Part shown: in pieces, positions 1 through 10,129 of the stretch | How positions within the stretch are numbered: position 1 is the first letter of the stretch | How the letters are laid out: the number at the start of each line of letters is the position of its first letter | Source of the DNA: Nostoc sp. MG11 | GTDB lineage: Bacteria; Cyanobacteriota; Cyanobacteriia; Cyanobacteriales; Nostocaceae | Direction of reading: 5' to 3' | Length of the DNA: 64,000 bases | Assembly (NCBI RefSeq): GCF_014904695.1 | Contig: NZ_JACXXN010000005.1 | Coordinates: 124,001 to 188,000, forward strand | Notes under the pieces: generated by a model | What the model was told of the DNA's origin: nothing | Seen by the model: the letters and a program-made list of their open reading frames with translations, nothing else | Databases searched by the model: none | Position numbers and translations under genes: made by a program

Positions 1-2410
1 CTTCTGCTTTGGCTAGACAATAAAAAAGTCTTGGTGAAGCTATACCATGCATAAGGGTTAATTGACATAGTTGAGCAACTGCTCTGTATTGCCCCTTTTT
101 ATTCCATCTCATTCCGAGCATAAAATTAGCTCTCAAAAGTATTTCTAACTCTTTACCTTCCGAAGCCAGTCGATATATTTCTAAAAGCCTTATCTCAGAG
201 ATTCTTACACTTACCAAATCGGTAAGCTCTCCGCTCATATCATTAGTAGTACCTTGAAGAATCTCGAATAACCAGAATTTTTCGAGATGTTGAGCAGCTG
301 TGCTGTAAAGAGCTTCTGAATCTTTTGGAAAATCTAGTAATGCTTCTAAGATACGTGGAACTCGATAGAGAGTTTCACCTTGGAAATTGCTAACTTCTAA
401 CAAACCAAGGGATATAACGTGAGGAATATAATCATCTAAATTGAAAACTTTTGGACAAACGGCAGTAATAGCAGATTTAGGCACTGGCAATTCATAAACT
501 AAAGAGAATGCCAGCATTCGTCTAAGGTTGACTGGTTGTTGCTTGAGCAATTCCTCTGCAAGAATGCTTTCGCGGAATTCATCAGCAGCTTTTTCTGTTC
601 GCTCTAGTATCTGAGCATGATTTACCTGCTCTGCTTGCAGAATTTTGTTTAGCCATTCCAACAAACGAGGGTTTCCGTCAGCAATTCGTCGAGCTTTAAA
701 TTGGAGTTCTGGATTAATTTCTGACTTAGAAGAAAATGAAGACAGCCGATTACATTTCTTCTGCAAATCTGCTCCACTCAGGGCTGTCAACAGTTCTCTA
801 TGTAAACGATGATTAAGTTCTGAGACTTGAAAATCATAGCGACATGTGATGATAAGGCGGTGAGGCAACCGAGACTGAGAAATAGCTTTTAGTAAGGACA
901 AGAGTGCTTCTACTGCCTCTGGTTTTAAGACCTGTACACCATCAGGTCTAATCTCTATATTTGCTTCAAAATCATCAAGCACAAAAATAAATCTCTGCTC
1001 TGCTTGGTTTAGCCCTTCGCGTAAAAAATTAGTTAGACATTGAGTTAATGCTAACTTTCCTTGCAATATCTCTTTTCCAGCCTCTGAAGTGCATTGTTCA
1101 AAAAGCTGTTTTAGAAGCTTGTCTTGATCCAGTTCTCTGTAAATAAATATCTTGTCATAACTTGGTAGGCGTTCTAATAATCTCGCTGCTACTGTACTTT
1201 TCCCTACGCCACCCAAGCCATGTAAGATAACTCCTAACTTTGTCGATGATCTGAGGCCCTTTAAGCTATACTGCAATACCCTTCGTCTGCCAACAAATTC
1301 TTGTGGTGTTGCTACTCGAACTTTGCCATCTGGATCTAAAAACTGTTCATGAATAGGTTCATTAGGTATCCAAATTTGATCGCCTAAAGGCTCTACAAAA
1401 GCTTCTGGACATTTTCCTCGAACGTACAGCCTAAGTAAATGCCAGTCTGCAAAATTCTCATTCAGTAAATGCTGATATGTACTGGCAAGAGCTTCTGAGA
1501 GTTTATAGCCTGCGGCTAGTTTACTGTAAAGGTAAGTTGCAGTTGCTGTAGCTGAAACATCTAAAACAGGTCTGCCCCAACCTAATACTGCTCTACATCC
1601 CTGTTCAACCAGAGAAGCAGCTAGCGACGGTATTACTCCATCGCTTAGTGCTTCTCCTGTGCGACAACCGGACAAAAATACTAACTGTGGTAGACGAAAT
1701 CGTAGAGCTGCTGCTATCTCTTCGACTTTAGCTGCATGACGCTCTCCAGTTTCCGTCTCCGTTACAAAGTATGGCTGGTTGTTTTGAATAGAAGCATGAC
1801 CAGTAAGATGGAACACATCAAACGGTTCACGATAGCGACTCCAAAGCTTTCCCAACTAAGCAATACAGCCACTTTCTTCGACTCGCAGAACCAATGGTAG
1901 ATCCTGAGTCGCTGACAAAATTTGCGCTTCTTCCCTTTCAAAGTCTAGTTGTGACTCAACATTTTCAGGAGCAGTAGCCATGAACAAAATTCGTAAAGGT
2001 CGCTCTTGAGCCAAGCTTTCCTGCACGGGGGCATCTACCCATCGCACTGGCACTACTACTGGATTGGTACGTTCCACAAGAAACTGAGTACCATCATGCA
2101 GAATTTCCCAAGGTAAGTAACTAAGGCTTTGACTGCTATCAATCGCCAGAATCAGACCTTCCTCTGTACAGTTAGCGATCGCTTGGCTTAACCATCTTCC
2201 ATGTGCGTCTAACCAAAAGAACAACTGCTGCCCCATTCCCTTTAAGTCAGGTAGCGGCATGTAGTAACTTCCTTTTGCTTGCTTAATTAAGTCTTTGATC
2301 GCAGATAAATTAAGTTTCTGTGTTTCATATTTAGCAGGCTGTTGCAGTGCGTATCGTAGCTGAGCAAAGCCACTTTCAAGTAACTTCAGCTTTATATAAA
2401 GAGTCTGCAC
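1..2410 (-). pseudogene. CHAT-domain protease fused to a STAND/NACHT-like NTPase, interrupted by an in-frame TAG; runs off the left edge
   Basis: Translation starts at a GTG (2408-2410) and gives 184 residues that look like the N-terminal half of a CHAT (caspase-like) domain, including LPWEILHDGTQFLVER. A TAG at 1856-1858 then stops it. The same frame stays open, without another stop, from 1855 to the window edge. It encodes the rest of CHAT, with the expected His in LTGHA (codon 1796-1798) and Cys in FLSGCRTGE (codon 1664-1666), then an NTPase with Walker A GLGGVGKST (about 1192-1221) and Walker B FVLDD (about 970-990), then a helical region. CHAT-NTPase proteins are known from bacterial conflict and cell-death systems. 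The stop separates the start from both catalytic residues, so the gene is probably inactive. A restart at the TTG just after the stop, readthrough, or a sequencing error cannot be excluded. It lies 5 bp downstream of the small gene at 2416-2613, so the two probably form one operon. Confidence 0.8.
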
Positions 2411-2415
2411 TTTAT

Positions 2416-2613
2416 TTACTTTTCTAAAGCTTTGAGGACTTCATAAATTTCCCCTATTGTGGCATCTTCCATCACAACTCGACCACTAGACCCAATAATC
2501 ACTACGTCAAATTGCTTGTCTGCATGAGATTGCTTATATTCCTGATACCACTTGCGAATTTGTTCAGCTATGGCGATACCACCTCCTACAATTCCAACAA
2601 TCGTACCTATCAC
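2416..2613 (-). CDS. Small glycine-rich hydrophobic protein upstream of the CHAT-NTPase gene
   Basis: This 65-residue protein uses a GTG start preceded by a purine-rich GAAGGGAC stretch; a stop lies about 50 bp further upstream in frame and no ATG intervenes. The first 18 residues are hydrophobic and glycine-rich (IGTIVGIVGGGIAIAEQ), followed by a charged helix (IRKWYQEYKQSHADK) and a C-terminal part (FDVVIIGSSGRVVMEDATI) that looks like a short beta-strand/helix unit. It ends 5 bp before the CHAT-NTPase start, which suggests translational coupling. I do not recognise the family. The glycine-rich N-terminus could insert into a membrane, so it may be an adaptor, regulator or substrate of the CHAT protein. 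That role is inference from position only. Confidence 0.6.
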   Translation of the reverse strand: MIGTIVGIVGGGIAIAEQIRKWYQEYKQSHADKQFDVVIIGSSGRVVMEDATIGEIYEVLKALEK

Positions 2614-2815
2614 TGCTAAAGTCCCTTCTTTATGGGGAGAATGTTCTGATGTTAGTACCCAACTTCACTCTAGTCCTTCAATTGTGAAGAGTTCTTCGGC
2701 CGCAGTATTTGCATATTGACTTTCAATTGAAATTTAATTTCTGTCATAGGTTTACCTAATCTGTATAAATAGTGCTGACAACCTTACCTAACTGGTTTGA
2801 CAACATAATCATCTG

Positions 2816-3949
2816 CTACTCATCATCACTAACTGAACTTTCCGCTTCCCAAGGGTCATTAACTTTGGTAAATTCATCGGATGTGGGAGATTCAGAAACT
2901 ATTATAAACTCAGTATCTTTTTGATGATTATTTCCCCATTCATCTAAAACATCTTTAATCAAAACTTCTTGCATCCAAATTTTGGCAACAACAGTCAGTG
3001 GTAACGCTAGAAATAATCCTAAAAAGCCAAAGAAAGTGACGAAAAATAACTGAGCAATTAAAGTCACCGCTGGTAGCAATGAGACTTGATGTGCCATAAC
3101 GATGGGTGTGATGAAATTGCTCTCAACCTGTTGAATAATCAAGTAGAGAATCAAGACAGCAACAACTTTCCAGGGACTATCTAACAAAGCGATCGCCATT
3201 GCTGGTACTACACTTAACGTCGGCCCCAAGTTGGGAATTAAGTTCAAAAATCCTGCTAAAATCCCTAAAGCGAGTGCTGCCTTCACACCCAAAACTGATA
3301 AGCCAACCACGCTCATCAATGCCACTACACTCATAGCAATGAAAGCGCCAGTTATCCATCCTTCTAAAGAGACTTCACATTGATTTAAAATTCCTTCTAC
3401 CCGCCGCCGATAAAACGAGGGAAACAGTCGTACAAATACTTTTCGGTAAGCTATGGGGTCAGCTAAAATCATCCCAGTTAAAACCAGCACTAGCAAAACC
3501 TTAAGCAGGACTTCCAATGAGCCAGAGACAAAGGCAAAAGAGTTTCCTAGCGCCCGATTTATAATGGGCTGTGCTTGTTGAATGAGGCTGTTAATATCCG
3601 GGATGTAGGGAACTAACTGGTTAGGAATACGAGTTCTGAGTGCGTCTAGCCAATTATTAAAACGCTCAAACCCCTGTGGGACTCGATACGTTAGTTCTTG
3701 GAACTGCTGTGCAAAAGGTGGCACAATTAGCCAGAAAAAACCTGCGACGCCAGCAAAAAAGATAGCTACTGATAGCAAGACGGCGAATCCGCGCGTCATA
3801 CCTGAACGTTGGAACCGTTTTGCTAAACGATTTAAGGTTGTGGCTAATACAACTGCGGCAAACATCAGCAAAAGCACTTCCCGAATTTGCCACAATATGT
3901 ATAAAGAAAGAACTATGGCGATTAAACCGATCCATTGACCAAGGTTCAC
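2816..3949 (-). CDS. AI-2E family transporter (UPF0118/PerM-like membrane protein)
   Basis: The 377-residue protein has the hydrophobic profile of the AI-2E transporter family (roughly eight membrane spans). It includes an N-terminal pair of spans, a soluble stretch at about residues 80-140 and the conserved C-terminal FLNLIPNLGPTLSVVPA and QQVESNFITPIVMAHQVSLLP motifs. Family members export small molecules or act as Na+/H+ antiporters, and the substrate cannot be read here. The start is a GTG with a GGGAG ribosome site 7 bases upstream. The acidic C-terminal tail (last about 45 residues) is variable in the family. It is a single gene, with the small membrane protein at 4040-4219 upstream on the same strand. 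Confidence 0.88.
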   Translation of the reverse strand: MNLGQWIGLIAIVLSLYILWQIREVLLLMFAAVVLATTLNRLAKRFQRSGMTRGFAVLLSVAIFFAGVAGFFWLIVPPFAQQFQELTYRVPQGFERFNNWLDALRTRIPNQLVPYIPDINSLIQQAQPIINRALGNSFAFVSGSLEVLLKVLLVLVLTGMILADPIAYRKVFVRLFPSFYRRRVEGILNQCEVSLEGWITGAFIAMSVVALMSVVGLSVLGVKAALALGILAGFLNLIPNLGPTLSVVPAMAIALLDSPWKVVAVLILYLIIQQVESNFITPIVMAHQVSLLPAVTLIAQLFFVTFFGFLGLFLALPLTVVAKIWMQEVLIKDVLDEWGNNHQKDTEFIIVSESPTSDEFTKVNDPWEAESSVSDDE

Positions 3950-4039
3950 AGACTAACTCCCAATAATTGGCGAGATGCAATTTCCAGACAATTCAGCTAG
4001 GTTAGCCGATTTTAGCAACTTCAGTCTAGATAGTTTGAG

Positions 4040-4219
4040 TCAATTTTGTTTCTGTCCTTGGAATCGCCATAGTAAAGCGATCGCTACAATCACTGGCGGC
4101 AATAAAACTATAATCAGTGCGTTACTCGCCGTTGCCGGAATTGCTAAACTCGGAGCTGCATACTTAATCAATAGTGAGAGCAAAGCTGAGAGTAGAAGCA
4201 GTTTCAGAATAAAATCCAT
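4040..4219 (-). CDS. Small two-span membrane protein, conserved-hypothetical type
   Basis: Starting from the ATG at 4217-4219 this encodes 59 residues. A hydrophobic helix (DFILKLLLLSALLSLLIKYA) is followed by a short loop (PSLAIPATAS) and a second span (NALIIVLLPPVIVAIALL), ending with a basic, polar tail (WRFQGQKQN). A GTG 66 bases upstream would add 22 polar residues of low plausibility, so the inner ATG was chosen. It looks like the short membrane proteins annotated as hypothetical in many cyanobacteria. No function can be stated. It sits between the transporter gene (same strand) and the divergent ftsH. Confidence 0.6.
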   Translation of the reverse strand: MDFILKLLLLSALLSLLIKYAAPSLAIPATASNALIIVLLPPVIVAIALLWRFQGQKQN

Positions 4220-4525
4220 TTTATTTTCTATAAAAGTACGGCAATACACATTTTTCTGTAGTGTATACACTAATTCGGACTGCACTGTCTAGTTTTTACA
4301 ATAGGTTTAACCAATACAAACCTTTCCAAACCACAACTGCCACAATCAATATTTAAGCAACTATTAAGTTTGTTGCTTCACAATACTTAGAAAAATAAAT
4401 ATTACATTCCCTAGTTTCTAATAGTTTCCCATAAAACCTTAGTTATTTGTCCTTGGCAATTTGTAAGAACAAAGGACTAATGACGGGAGACAAAGGACGA
4501 CTTCAAATTTGGAGGGTACATCAAA

Positions 4526-6463
4526 ATGCCTGTTGAAACTAATAACAAAAGCCAGATCAAACCGCCCAAGATGCGGCAGTTTGGCGGTAGCTTCCTAATT
4601 TTACTGACTCTTTTGTTACTGCTTAACTTTATCGTTCCGAGTTTTTTTGGCCCCCAATCGCCACAAGTTCCCTATAGTACGTTTATTGCTCAGGTAGAAG
4701 CAGGTCAAGTAGATCGGGCAATTGTGGGTGGCGATCGCATTCAATATTCACTTCATAGCCAAACCCCAGATGGCAAACCCAGCGAACAGGTATTCGTTAC
4801 TACACCTGTAGCCATTGATCTAGATTTACCCAGAATTCTCCGTGAACATAATGTTGAGTTTGCTGCACCACCGCCAAACCAAAATGGCTGGATTAGTACT
4901 TTAATTAGCTGGATTGCTCCACCGTTAATTTTCTTTGGTATTTGGGGCTTTTTAATGAGTCGTCAAGCTGGTGGTCCCGCTGCTCTAACGGTAGGTAAAA
5001 GCAAAGCCCGGATTTACTCTGAAGGTAGCACCGGTGTAAAATTTACTGATGTAGCTGGCGTAGATGAAGCCAAAGCCGAACTAGAAGAGATTGTTGATTT
5101 TCTCAAAAATGCTGGTAAATACACCAATTTGGGTGCAAAAATACCCAAAGGTGCGCTGTTGGTAGGGCCTCCAGGAACAGGTAAGACACTGCTAGCAAAA
5201 GCGATCGCAGGTGAAGCTGGTGTTCCCTTTTTTAGCATCTCTGGCTCAGAATTTATTGAACTATTCGTTGGTGTAGGTGCTGCAAGAGTCCGCGACTTAT
5301 TTGAACAAGCCAAACAACAAGCTCCCTGTATCGTTTTTATCGACGAGTTAGACGCACTCGGTAAATCTCGCGGTGGTGCTGGTGGTTTCATAGGTGGTAA
5401 CGATGAGCGAGAACAAACCCTCAACCAGCTACTTACCGAAATGGATGGCTTTGATGCCAATACAGGTGTAATTATTATCGCCGCTACTAACCGTCCCGAA
5501 GTCCTCGACCCTGCCTTACGCCGTCCCGGTCGATTTGATCGCCAAGTTGTAGTCGATCGCCCTGATAAAATCGGTCGTGAAGCAATTCTGAAAGTTCATG
5601 CCAGAAATGTCAAGTTGGCTGAGGATGTCAACTTAGGCACTATCGCTATTCGGACTCCTGGCTTTGCTGGCGCAGATTTAGCCAACCTGGTAAATGAAGC
5701 CGCACTATTAGCAGCAAGGCAAAATCGCCAAGCTGTGACAATGGCAGATTTCAATGAAGCCATTGAGCGCTTGGTTGCTGGCTTAGAAAAACGCTCTCGC
5801 GTCCTGAATGAAACCGAGAAGAAGACCGTAGCTTATCACGAAGTTGGTCACGCGATTATCGGTGCATTGATGCCCGGTGCTGGTAAAGTCGAAAAAATTT
5901 CCGTTGTACCCCGTGGCGTCGGAGCCTTGGGTTATACAATTCAAATGCCAGAAGAAGACCGCTTTTTGATGGTGGAAGATGAAATTCGCGGACGCATTGC
6001 TATTCTATTGGGTGGACGTTCTGCTGAAGAAATCATTTTTGGCAAAGTATCTACTGGTGCAAGTGACGATATTCAAAAAGCCACTGACTTGGCAGAACGC
6101 GCTATTACTCTCTATGGAATGAGCGATAAACTTGGGCCTGTGGCGTTTGAGAAGAGTCAACAGCAGTTTATCGAAGGTTACAGCAACCCGCGTCGTGCTA
6201 TCAGTCCCAAGGTGGCTGAAGAAATTGACCGCGAAGTCAAGTTGACAGTGGATAATGCTCACCACATTGCCTTGAGTATTCTGCAATATAACCGCGATTT
6301 GCTAGAGCAGACCGCAGAGGAACTGTTGCAAAAAGAGATACTTGAAGGTTCTCAACTTAGAGAACACCTCAACCAAGCCAAAGCACCGGATGAAATGGCA
6401 GAATGGTTGCGAACAGGTAAGTTATCAGAAGATAAACCGCTGTTGCAAACACTTTTGGTCTAA
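4526..6463 (+). CDS. ftsH: ATP-dependent zinc metalloprotease FtsH
   Basis: The 645-residue protein has the complete FtsH layout. A first membrane span lies at about residues 22-41, a lumen/periplasm-side domain to about 120 and a second span at about 123-144. The AAA+ module has Walker A GPPGTGKT (214-221), Walker B FIDELD (271-276) and the second region of homology with its arginines (about 321-339). The protease domain has the zinc site HEVGH (438-442) and an Asp ligand near 515. FtsH degrades misfolded membrane proteins; in cyanobacteria several paralogues take part in photosystem II repair. Which paralogue this is cannot be settled by eye. The ATG follows a clear GGAGG at 4511-4515. It appears monocistronic. 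Confidence 0.95.
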   Translation: MPVETNNKSQIKPPKMRQFGGSFLILLTLLLLLNFIVPSFFGPQSPQVPYSTFIAQVEAGQVDRAIVGGDRIQYSLHSQTPDGKPSEQVFVTTPVAIDLDLPRILREHNVEFAAPPPNQNGWISTLISWIAPPLIFFGIWGFLMSRQAGGPAALTVGKSKARIYSEGSTGVKFTDVAGVDEAKAELEEIVDFLKNAGKYTNLGAKIPKGALLVGPPGTGKTLLAKAIAGEAGVPFFSISGSEFIELFVGVGAARVRDLFEQAKQQAPCIVFIDELDALGKSRGGAGGFIGGNDEREQTLNQLLTEMDGFDANTGVIIIAATNRPEVLDPALRRPGRFDRQVVVDRPDKIGREAILKVHARNVKLAEDVNLGTIAIRTPGFAGADLANLVNEAALLAARQNRQAVTMADFNEAIERLVAGLEKRSRVLNETEKKTVAYHEVGHAIIGALMPGAGKVEKISVVPRGVGALGYTIQMPEEDRFLMVEDEIRGRIAILLGGRSAEEIIFGKVSTGASDDIQKATDLAERAITLYGMSDKLGPVAFEKSQQQFIEGYSNPRRAISPKVAEEIDREVKLTVDNAHHIALSILQYNRDLLEQTAEELLQKEILEGSQLREHLNQAKAPDEMAEWLRTGKLSEDKPLLQTLLV

Positions 6464-6499
6464 CAATTTTAGTTGAAATTGAAAAGCGATCGCTTTTGA

Positions 6500-6580
6500 A
6501 GTGGGGCGATGCCTTCTCTACAAGACGCTGCACGAACGGCGGGCTTTCCTGCGGAACGCTACGCGAACGCCTACGCTTTT
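6500..6580. repeat. Dispersed cyanobacterial short repeat
   Basis: The stretch from about 6509 to 6577 (tctctacaagacgctgc, gaacgctacgcgaacgc) has the sequence style of the interspersed repeats common in Nostocales genomes. Related-looking copies are at 53181-53214 and 62908-62981. A HIP1 octamer lies just before it. No coding potential is supported. Confidence 0.6.
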
Positions 6581-6637
6581 TTCTAGACTCGAAAAAGTTA
6601 CTTTTGCTCTAGAAATGGTTCCGCTTTCATTTGAATC

Positions 6638-7198
6638 TCAACTCAAACTCAACCAGCCAAAAATCTGTTCAACCGTCAATTCCAATTCGATACCCTCCAG
6701 GATGGGTAATTTATTAGCAGCCTCGTATAATTCCACTCGCTGTCCAGGAAATATCTCTAGCACACTTTCATCTTCTGGGTTGATTAACCAGCCTAGTTCA
6801 GTGCCATTGCGCGAACAATGTAATAACTTACTTAACACTTTTTTTAACTTTTGGTCTGGGGAAAGAATTTCTATTACCCAGTCAGGATGAATTTCAACGC
6901 GATTAGCAATTCTGCCAGATGAAGTTTTAGGGATTCTATCCCAGCAAAACATTGCCACATCAGGGACGATAGAAGCACCGCCAAAAGTGCAGCGCAGTTC
7001 TGGTAAAGCGTAAGCAATTTTTTTGCTTCTAGCTATGCCGTTAATTGTTTCGCAAAGAGTAGCTTGAAGCAAACTATGTTCACCTTGAGGCATAGGTTTT
7101 TGAATAATTTCCCCGTTGATAAAGTCTGATGCTGGTTCAGTTTCCGGCGATTTGAGGAAGTCGTCTAAAGTTAGTTGGGGTTGAGTTGCGATCGCCAT
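6638..7198 (-). CDS. Uma2-family (DUF820) putative PD-(D/E)XK endonuclease
   Basis: The 186-residue protein matches the large cyanobacterial Uma2 family. It has the N-terminal LTLDDFLKSPETEPASDFI with the NGEIIQKPMPQGEHS segment, the central Asp of SIVPDVAMF, and the WVIEILSPDQ motif, which supply the acidic residues of a restriction-endonuclease-like fold. Many copies occur per cyanobacterial genome and their biological role is unsettled. I chose the ATG at 7196-7198 over the TTG two codons upstream. Confidence 0.85.
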   Translation of the reverse strand: MAIATQPQLTLDDFLKSPETEPASDFINGEIIQKPMPQGEHSLLQATLCETINGIARSKKIAYALPELRCTFGGASIVPDVAMFCWDRIPKTSSGRIANRVEIHPDWVIEILSPDQKLKKVLSKLLHCSRNGTELGWLINPEDESVLEIFPGQRVELYEAANKLPILEGIELELTVEQIFGWLSLS

Positions 7199-7470
7199 AA
7201 GCAAATAGCATAGAGGGGATAGTTTAATTATGTGGGTTAGCGATCACCTACGGGGGAGCAAGCTACGTCTGGCATCCTTCGTTTCTGATAGGTGCTAGAA
7301 ATTATATTTTGGGGAAACCCACGAGGCGATGAACTTGGACGGATACATCAGGAAAGGCTAGAGAGGCAATAGTACCTGTAGGAGGGTGTTAGATTTCAAG
7401 CAAAGGCGCAGAGAGTTTTTAAAGTTTGTTGTCCACGAGTAAGTAGCTAGGCATAAATAAATTAAAGTTT

Positions 7471-7530
7471 GTAGTCGGGACTTTAGTCCTGATAATCCTT
7501 GTTTTGAGCGATAAATCGCTCACTACGAAC
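7471..7530. repeat. Dispersed double-hairpin repeat
   Basis: Two short perfect palindromes are joined by a spacer: GGACTTTAGTCC and GAGCGATAAATCGCTC, followed by CACTACGAAC. This 'ggactttagtcc ... cactacgaac' arrangement is typical of interspersed repeats in heterocystous cyanobacteria. Confidence 0.55.
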
Positions 7531-7570
7531 TAGGATTTTATTTTATGTTAATTATGCGTACCTACTTATT

Positions 7571-7633
7571 AAAGGCTTATTAATGCAGATCAAAGGCTTA
7601 TTAATCAAGTTCAAAGGCTCATTAATCAAGTTC
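7571..7633. repeat. 21-bp tandem repeat, three units
   Basis: Three direct 21-bp units are found at 7571-7591, 7592-7612 and 7613-7633, sharing AAAGGCTTATTAATCAAGTTC with a few substitutions. The array ends 14 bp before the stop of the WD40 gene. Confidence 0.85.
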
Positions 7634-7647
7634 AAAACTAGGAAATT

Positions 7648-9417
7648 TTAACTTCGTTGCCAAATTTTAATTGTTTTATCCAAACTGCCGCTAACCAACA
7701 TCTCGCCCGAAGCAGTGAAGGCTAGTGCTGTAACTGTGTTGGCGTGTCCAGTAAAAGTACCCAGCAGTTCACCTGTTTGTAGATGCCACAGCTTGATAGT
7801 TTGATCAGCGCTGCCACTGGCTATAATTTTCTCATCGGGACTTAAAGCGATCGCATACACTCGATCTCTATGTCCCTTAAGAGTGGAAATCAATTCCCCT
7901 GTATCCAACTGCCAAATTTTAATGGTTTTATCCCAGCTACCACTGACGAGCAATTTAGCATCTGCACTCATAGCCAGAGAGCTAACAATATGAGAATGAC
8001 CCATGAGGGTGCATAGTGGTGGTGTATCCTTGAGAATTTTTCCTGGTGCTTGGGGTAAGGTGTGCCAGACTTTGATTTTGCGGTAACTACCCGTGACTAG
8101 AGTTTCCCCATCCTGGCTTAAAACTAGGGAGTGAGCAGCGGTATCATCTAAAGAGAGAGCGATCGCTACTCGACGTTGCATCAAATCCCAAAACAGAATT
8201 TTCCTGTCATCTCCACCAGTCGCTAACATCCTGCCATCTGGAGTAAAGGCAACACATCGCACTATCCCATTATGCTTGTGCAGGATATCTATTAAGTCTA
8301 GTGCGCCTACATGCCAAATCTTTATTGTGGAGTCTGCACCGCAACTTACCAAAGTCTGTCCATCGGAACTAAAAGCCAAAGAATTCACTTCATCCACCAG
8401 CCCAGACATCACCCAAGGATACTCAGACAATGTATCTATTAATTCACCCTTGCTTAAATCCCATAGTTTCGTCTCTCCAAGACTGCCACTTGCCAATATG
8501 GGCATGGTTTTGCCATTCTTACACCCAGAATTGAAAGCAAGACAATTAATTCCTCTGTTGTGACCTTTCAAAGTTTGCCAGCATTCCCAGTCACCTACTA
8601 TACATTTAAGTGAATGCTCTGGTGGCAAAGTCTGAATTGTCTCAGCCATTATCCTCTCATTAATTGCTGGTATTAGTGGCGCAGCTTTTTTAGTGGTAAG
8701 TGATTCTAAATACCAATTCAATCCCCCTGCATACAATAAGTTACTCGGATAGATGTAAAGTTTTGGTTCAGTAAATTCAACTTGATTCGCAGGTAAAAAC
8801 CCAGTGATTACAGTTTGTTTTTCGTAGCCTAATTTACCTGCAAATGGATAAAACAAGCATAAGAAAATTAATACTTGGTGATTTTTTAAATCCTCTTCAG
8901 TAACCGACCATCTAATTTTGTTTTTCTTAATACCGTTAAAACTTTCTCCATCAGCAACGCAAACTTGAATACTCAGCTGAGGATTATCTTTAAGCACGTA
9001 AGAAAATTTACTTTCGCCGCGCAAATTGCCCTCATCATCTAAAATTATGTTTCGCAAGCTGTCTTGTGGCACTTTTTTTACCAATTTACCCAAGCGTTCA
9101 GTCATCACCTGTTCGACCACTTGCTCTCGCAAAAGATAATCTTCTGCTTGCTGCTGGAAGTATTTGGAAAAGGGTATCGTCCAGTCAGGAGGTTCAGGAT
9201 ACTCAGGCGGCGTAGGCGGCGGATTTTTGGCCAGAATTTCTGCTTGTTGGCGAGAAAATTCCAGGAGTTTTGCCAATGGCTCTCCCCAAAATGCCATAAT
9301 TTCAGTGTGGCAACCTTTGACTTGACTTTCTAGCAAAGATAAGTCGTAAGTCTTGGGTTTTCTCACACGTTGAAGGAAGTCAGCTTGTTGAGATCTTAAT
9401 AAGCTAATCCAATCCAT
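7648..9417 (-). CDS. WD40-repeat protein with an uncharacterised N-terminal domain
   Basis: About 589 residues. The first about 280 form a non-repetitive domain I do not recognise, with a Pro-rich patch (NPPPTPPEYPEPP). The remainder holds about seven WD40 repeats ending in motifs such as ASGSLGETKLWDL, VSCGADSTIKIWHV, ATGGDDRKILFWDL, VSGSWDKTIKIWQL, ASGSADQTIKLWHL and VSGSLDKTIKIWQ, enough for one seven-bladed propeller. Such propellers are protein-interaction platforms, so a scaffold role is likely but the partner is unknown. Three in-frame ATGs lie close together (9444, 9423, 9417). The last was chosen because AGGA lies at a suitable distance before it; the protein could be up to 9 residues longer. 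Confidence 0.85.
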   Translation of the reverse strand: MDWISLLRSQQADFLQRVRKPKTYDLSLLESQVKGCHTEIMAFWGEPLAKLLEFSRQQAEILAKNPPPTPPEYPEPPDWTIPFSKYFQQQAEDYLLREQVVEQVMTERLGKLVKKVPQDSLRNIILDDEGNLRGESKFSYVLKDNPQLSIQVCVADGESFNGIKKNKIRWSVTEEDLKNHQVLIFLCLFYPFAGKLGYEKQTVITGFLPANQVEFTEPKLYIYPSNLLYAGGLNWYLESLTTKKAAPLIPAINERIMAETIQTLPPEHSLKCIVGDWECWQTLKGHNRGINCLAFNSGCKNGKTMPILASGSLGETKLWDLSKGELIDTLSEYPWVMSGLVDEVNSLAFSSDGQTLVSCGADSTIKIWHVGALDLIDILHKHNGIVRCVAFTPDGRMLATGGDDRKILFWDLMQRRVAIALSLDDTAAHSLVLSQDGETLVTGSYRKIKVWHTLPQAPGKILKDTPPLCTLMGHSHIVSSLAMSADAKLLVSGSWDKTIKIWQLDTGELISTLKGHRDRVYAIALSPDEKIIASGSADQTIKLWHLQTGELLGTFTGHANTVTALAFTASGEMLVSGSLDKTIKIWQRS

Positions 9418-9834
9418 CTGCATTCCTACAGCACAATATTGCATACCTACGGTAAGCTACACCATCGCAATTACTCAAGTCCATAACCTTTAGTTAATTA
9501 AAAATCTAGTAATTTTAACAGTCTAATAAAACACAGCTAGTAGCATACATTGACAGCAAAGATACACCTGAATAGGACTTAGGCATTTCATTAACTAATG
9601 CAGCTGAGATATGGATAATTAGATGATGTTAGTCAATTTTATCGAACCTGGACAACGAGATACTGTTTTGTTTCTACAATTTCAGGACAAATATCTCGCT
9701 TACTCAACGTTTCCTGTCTCAGTGATTTATAAATAACAGTAGCGTTAACTACTATCCTCTAAAAACAGTTCTATCTGTAAAGGAGAGGATGATTTGCGAG
9801 TGACTCCAAAGGTATAGCAAAGTGGGGAGTGCTG
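9418..9834. other. Intergenic region upstream of the WD40 gene
   Basis: AT-rich, without a convincing gene on either strand. It probably carries the WD40 gene promoter, but no clear -10/-35 pair could be singled out. Confidence 0.4.
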
Positions 9835-10110
<276 letters not shown>

Positions 10111-10129
10111 GAGTGCCAAGCTAGTAACT

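Larger units (their letters stand above)
7199..7647. other. Non-coding spacer made largely of repeats
   Basis: No plausible gene is seen between the Uma2 and WD40 genes. It contains a fragment resembling the dispersed 'gcgcagag' repeat near 7400, the hairpin-bearing repeat at 7471-7530 and the 21-bp tandem array at 7571-7633. Confidence 0.6.

Noticed and set aside
7571-7633. Short direct repeats considered as a CRISPR array
   Set aside because: Units are contiguous with no spacers, so this is a simple tandem repeat; the same holds for 26119-26286.
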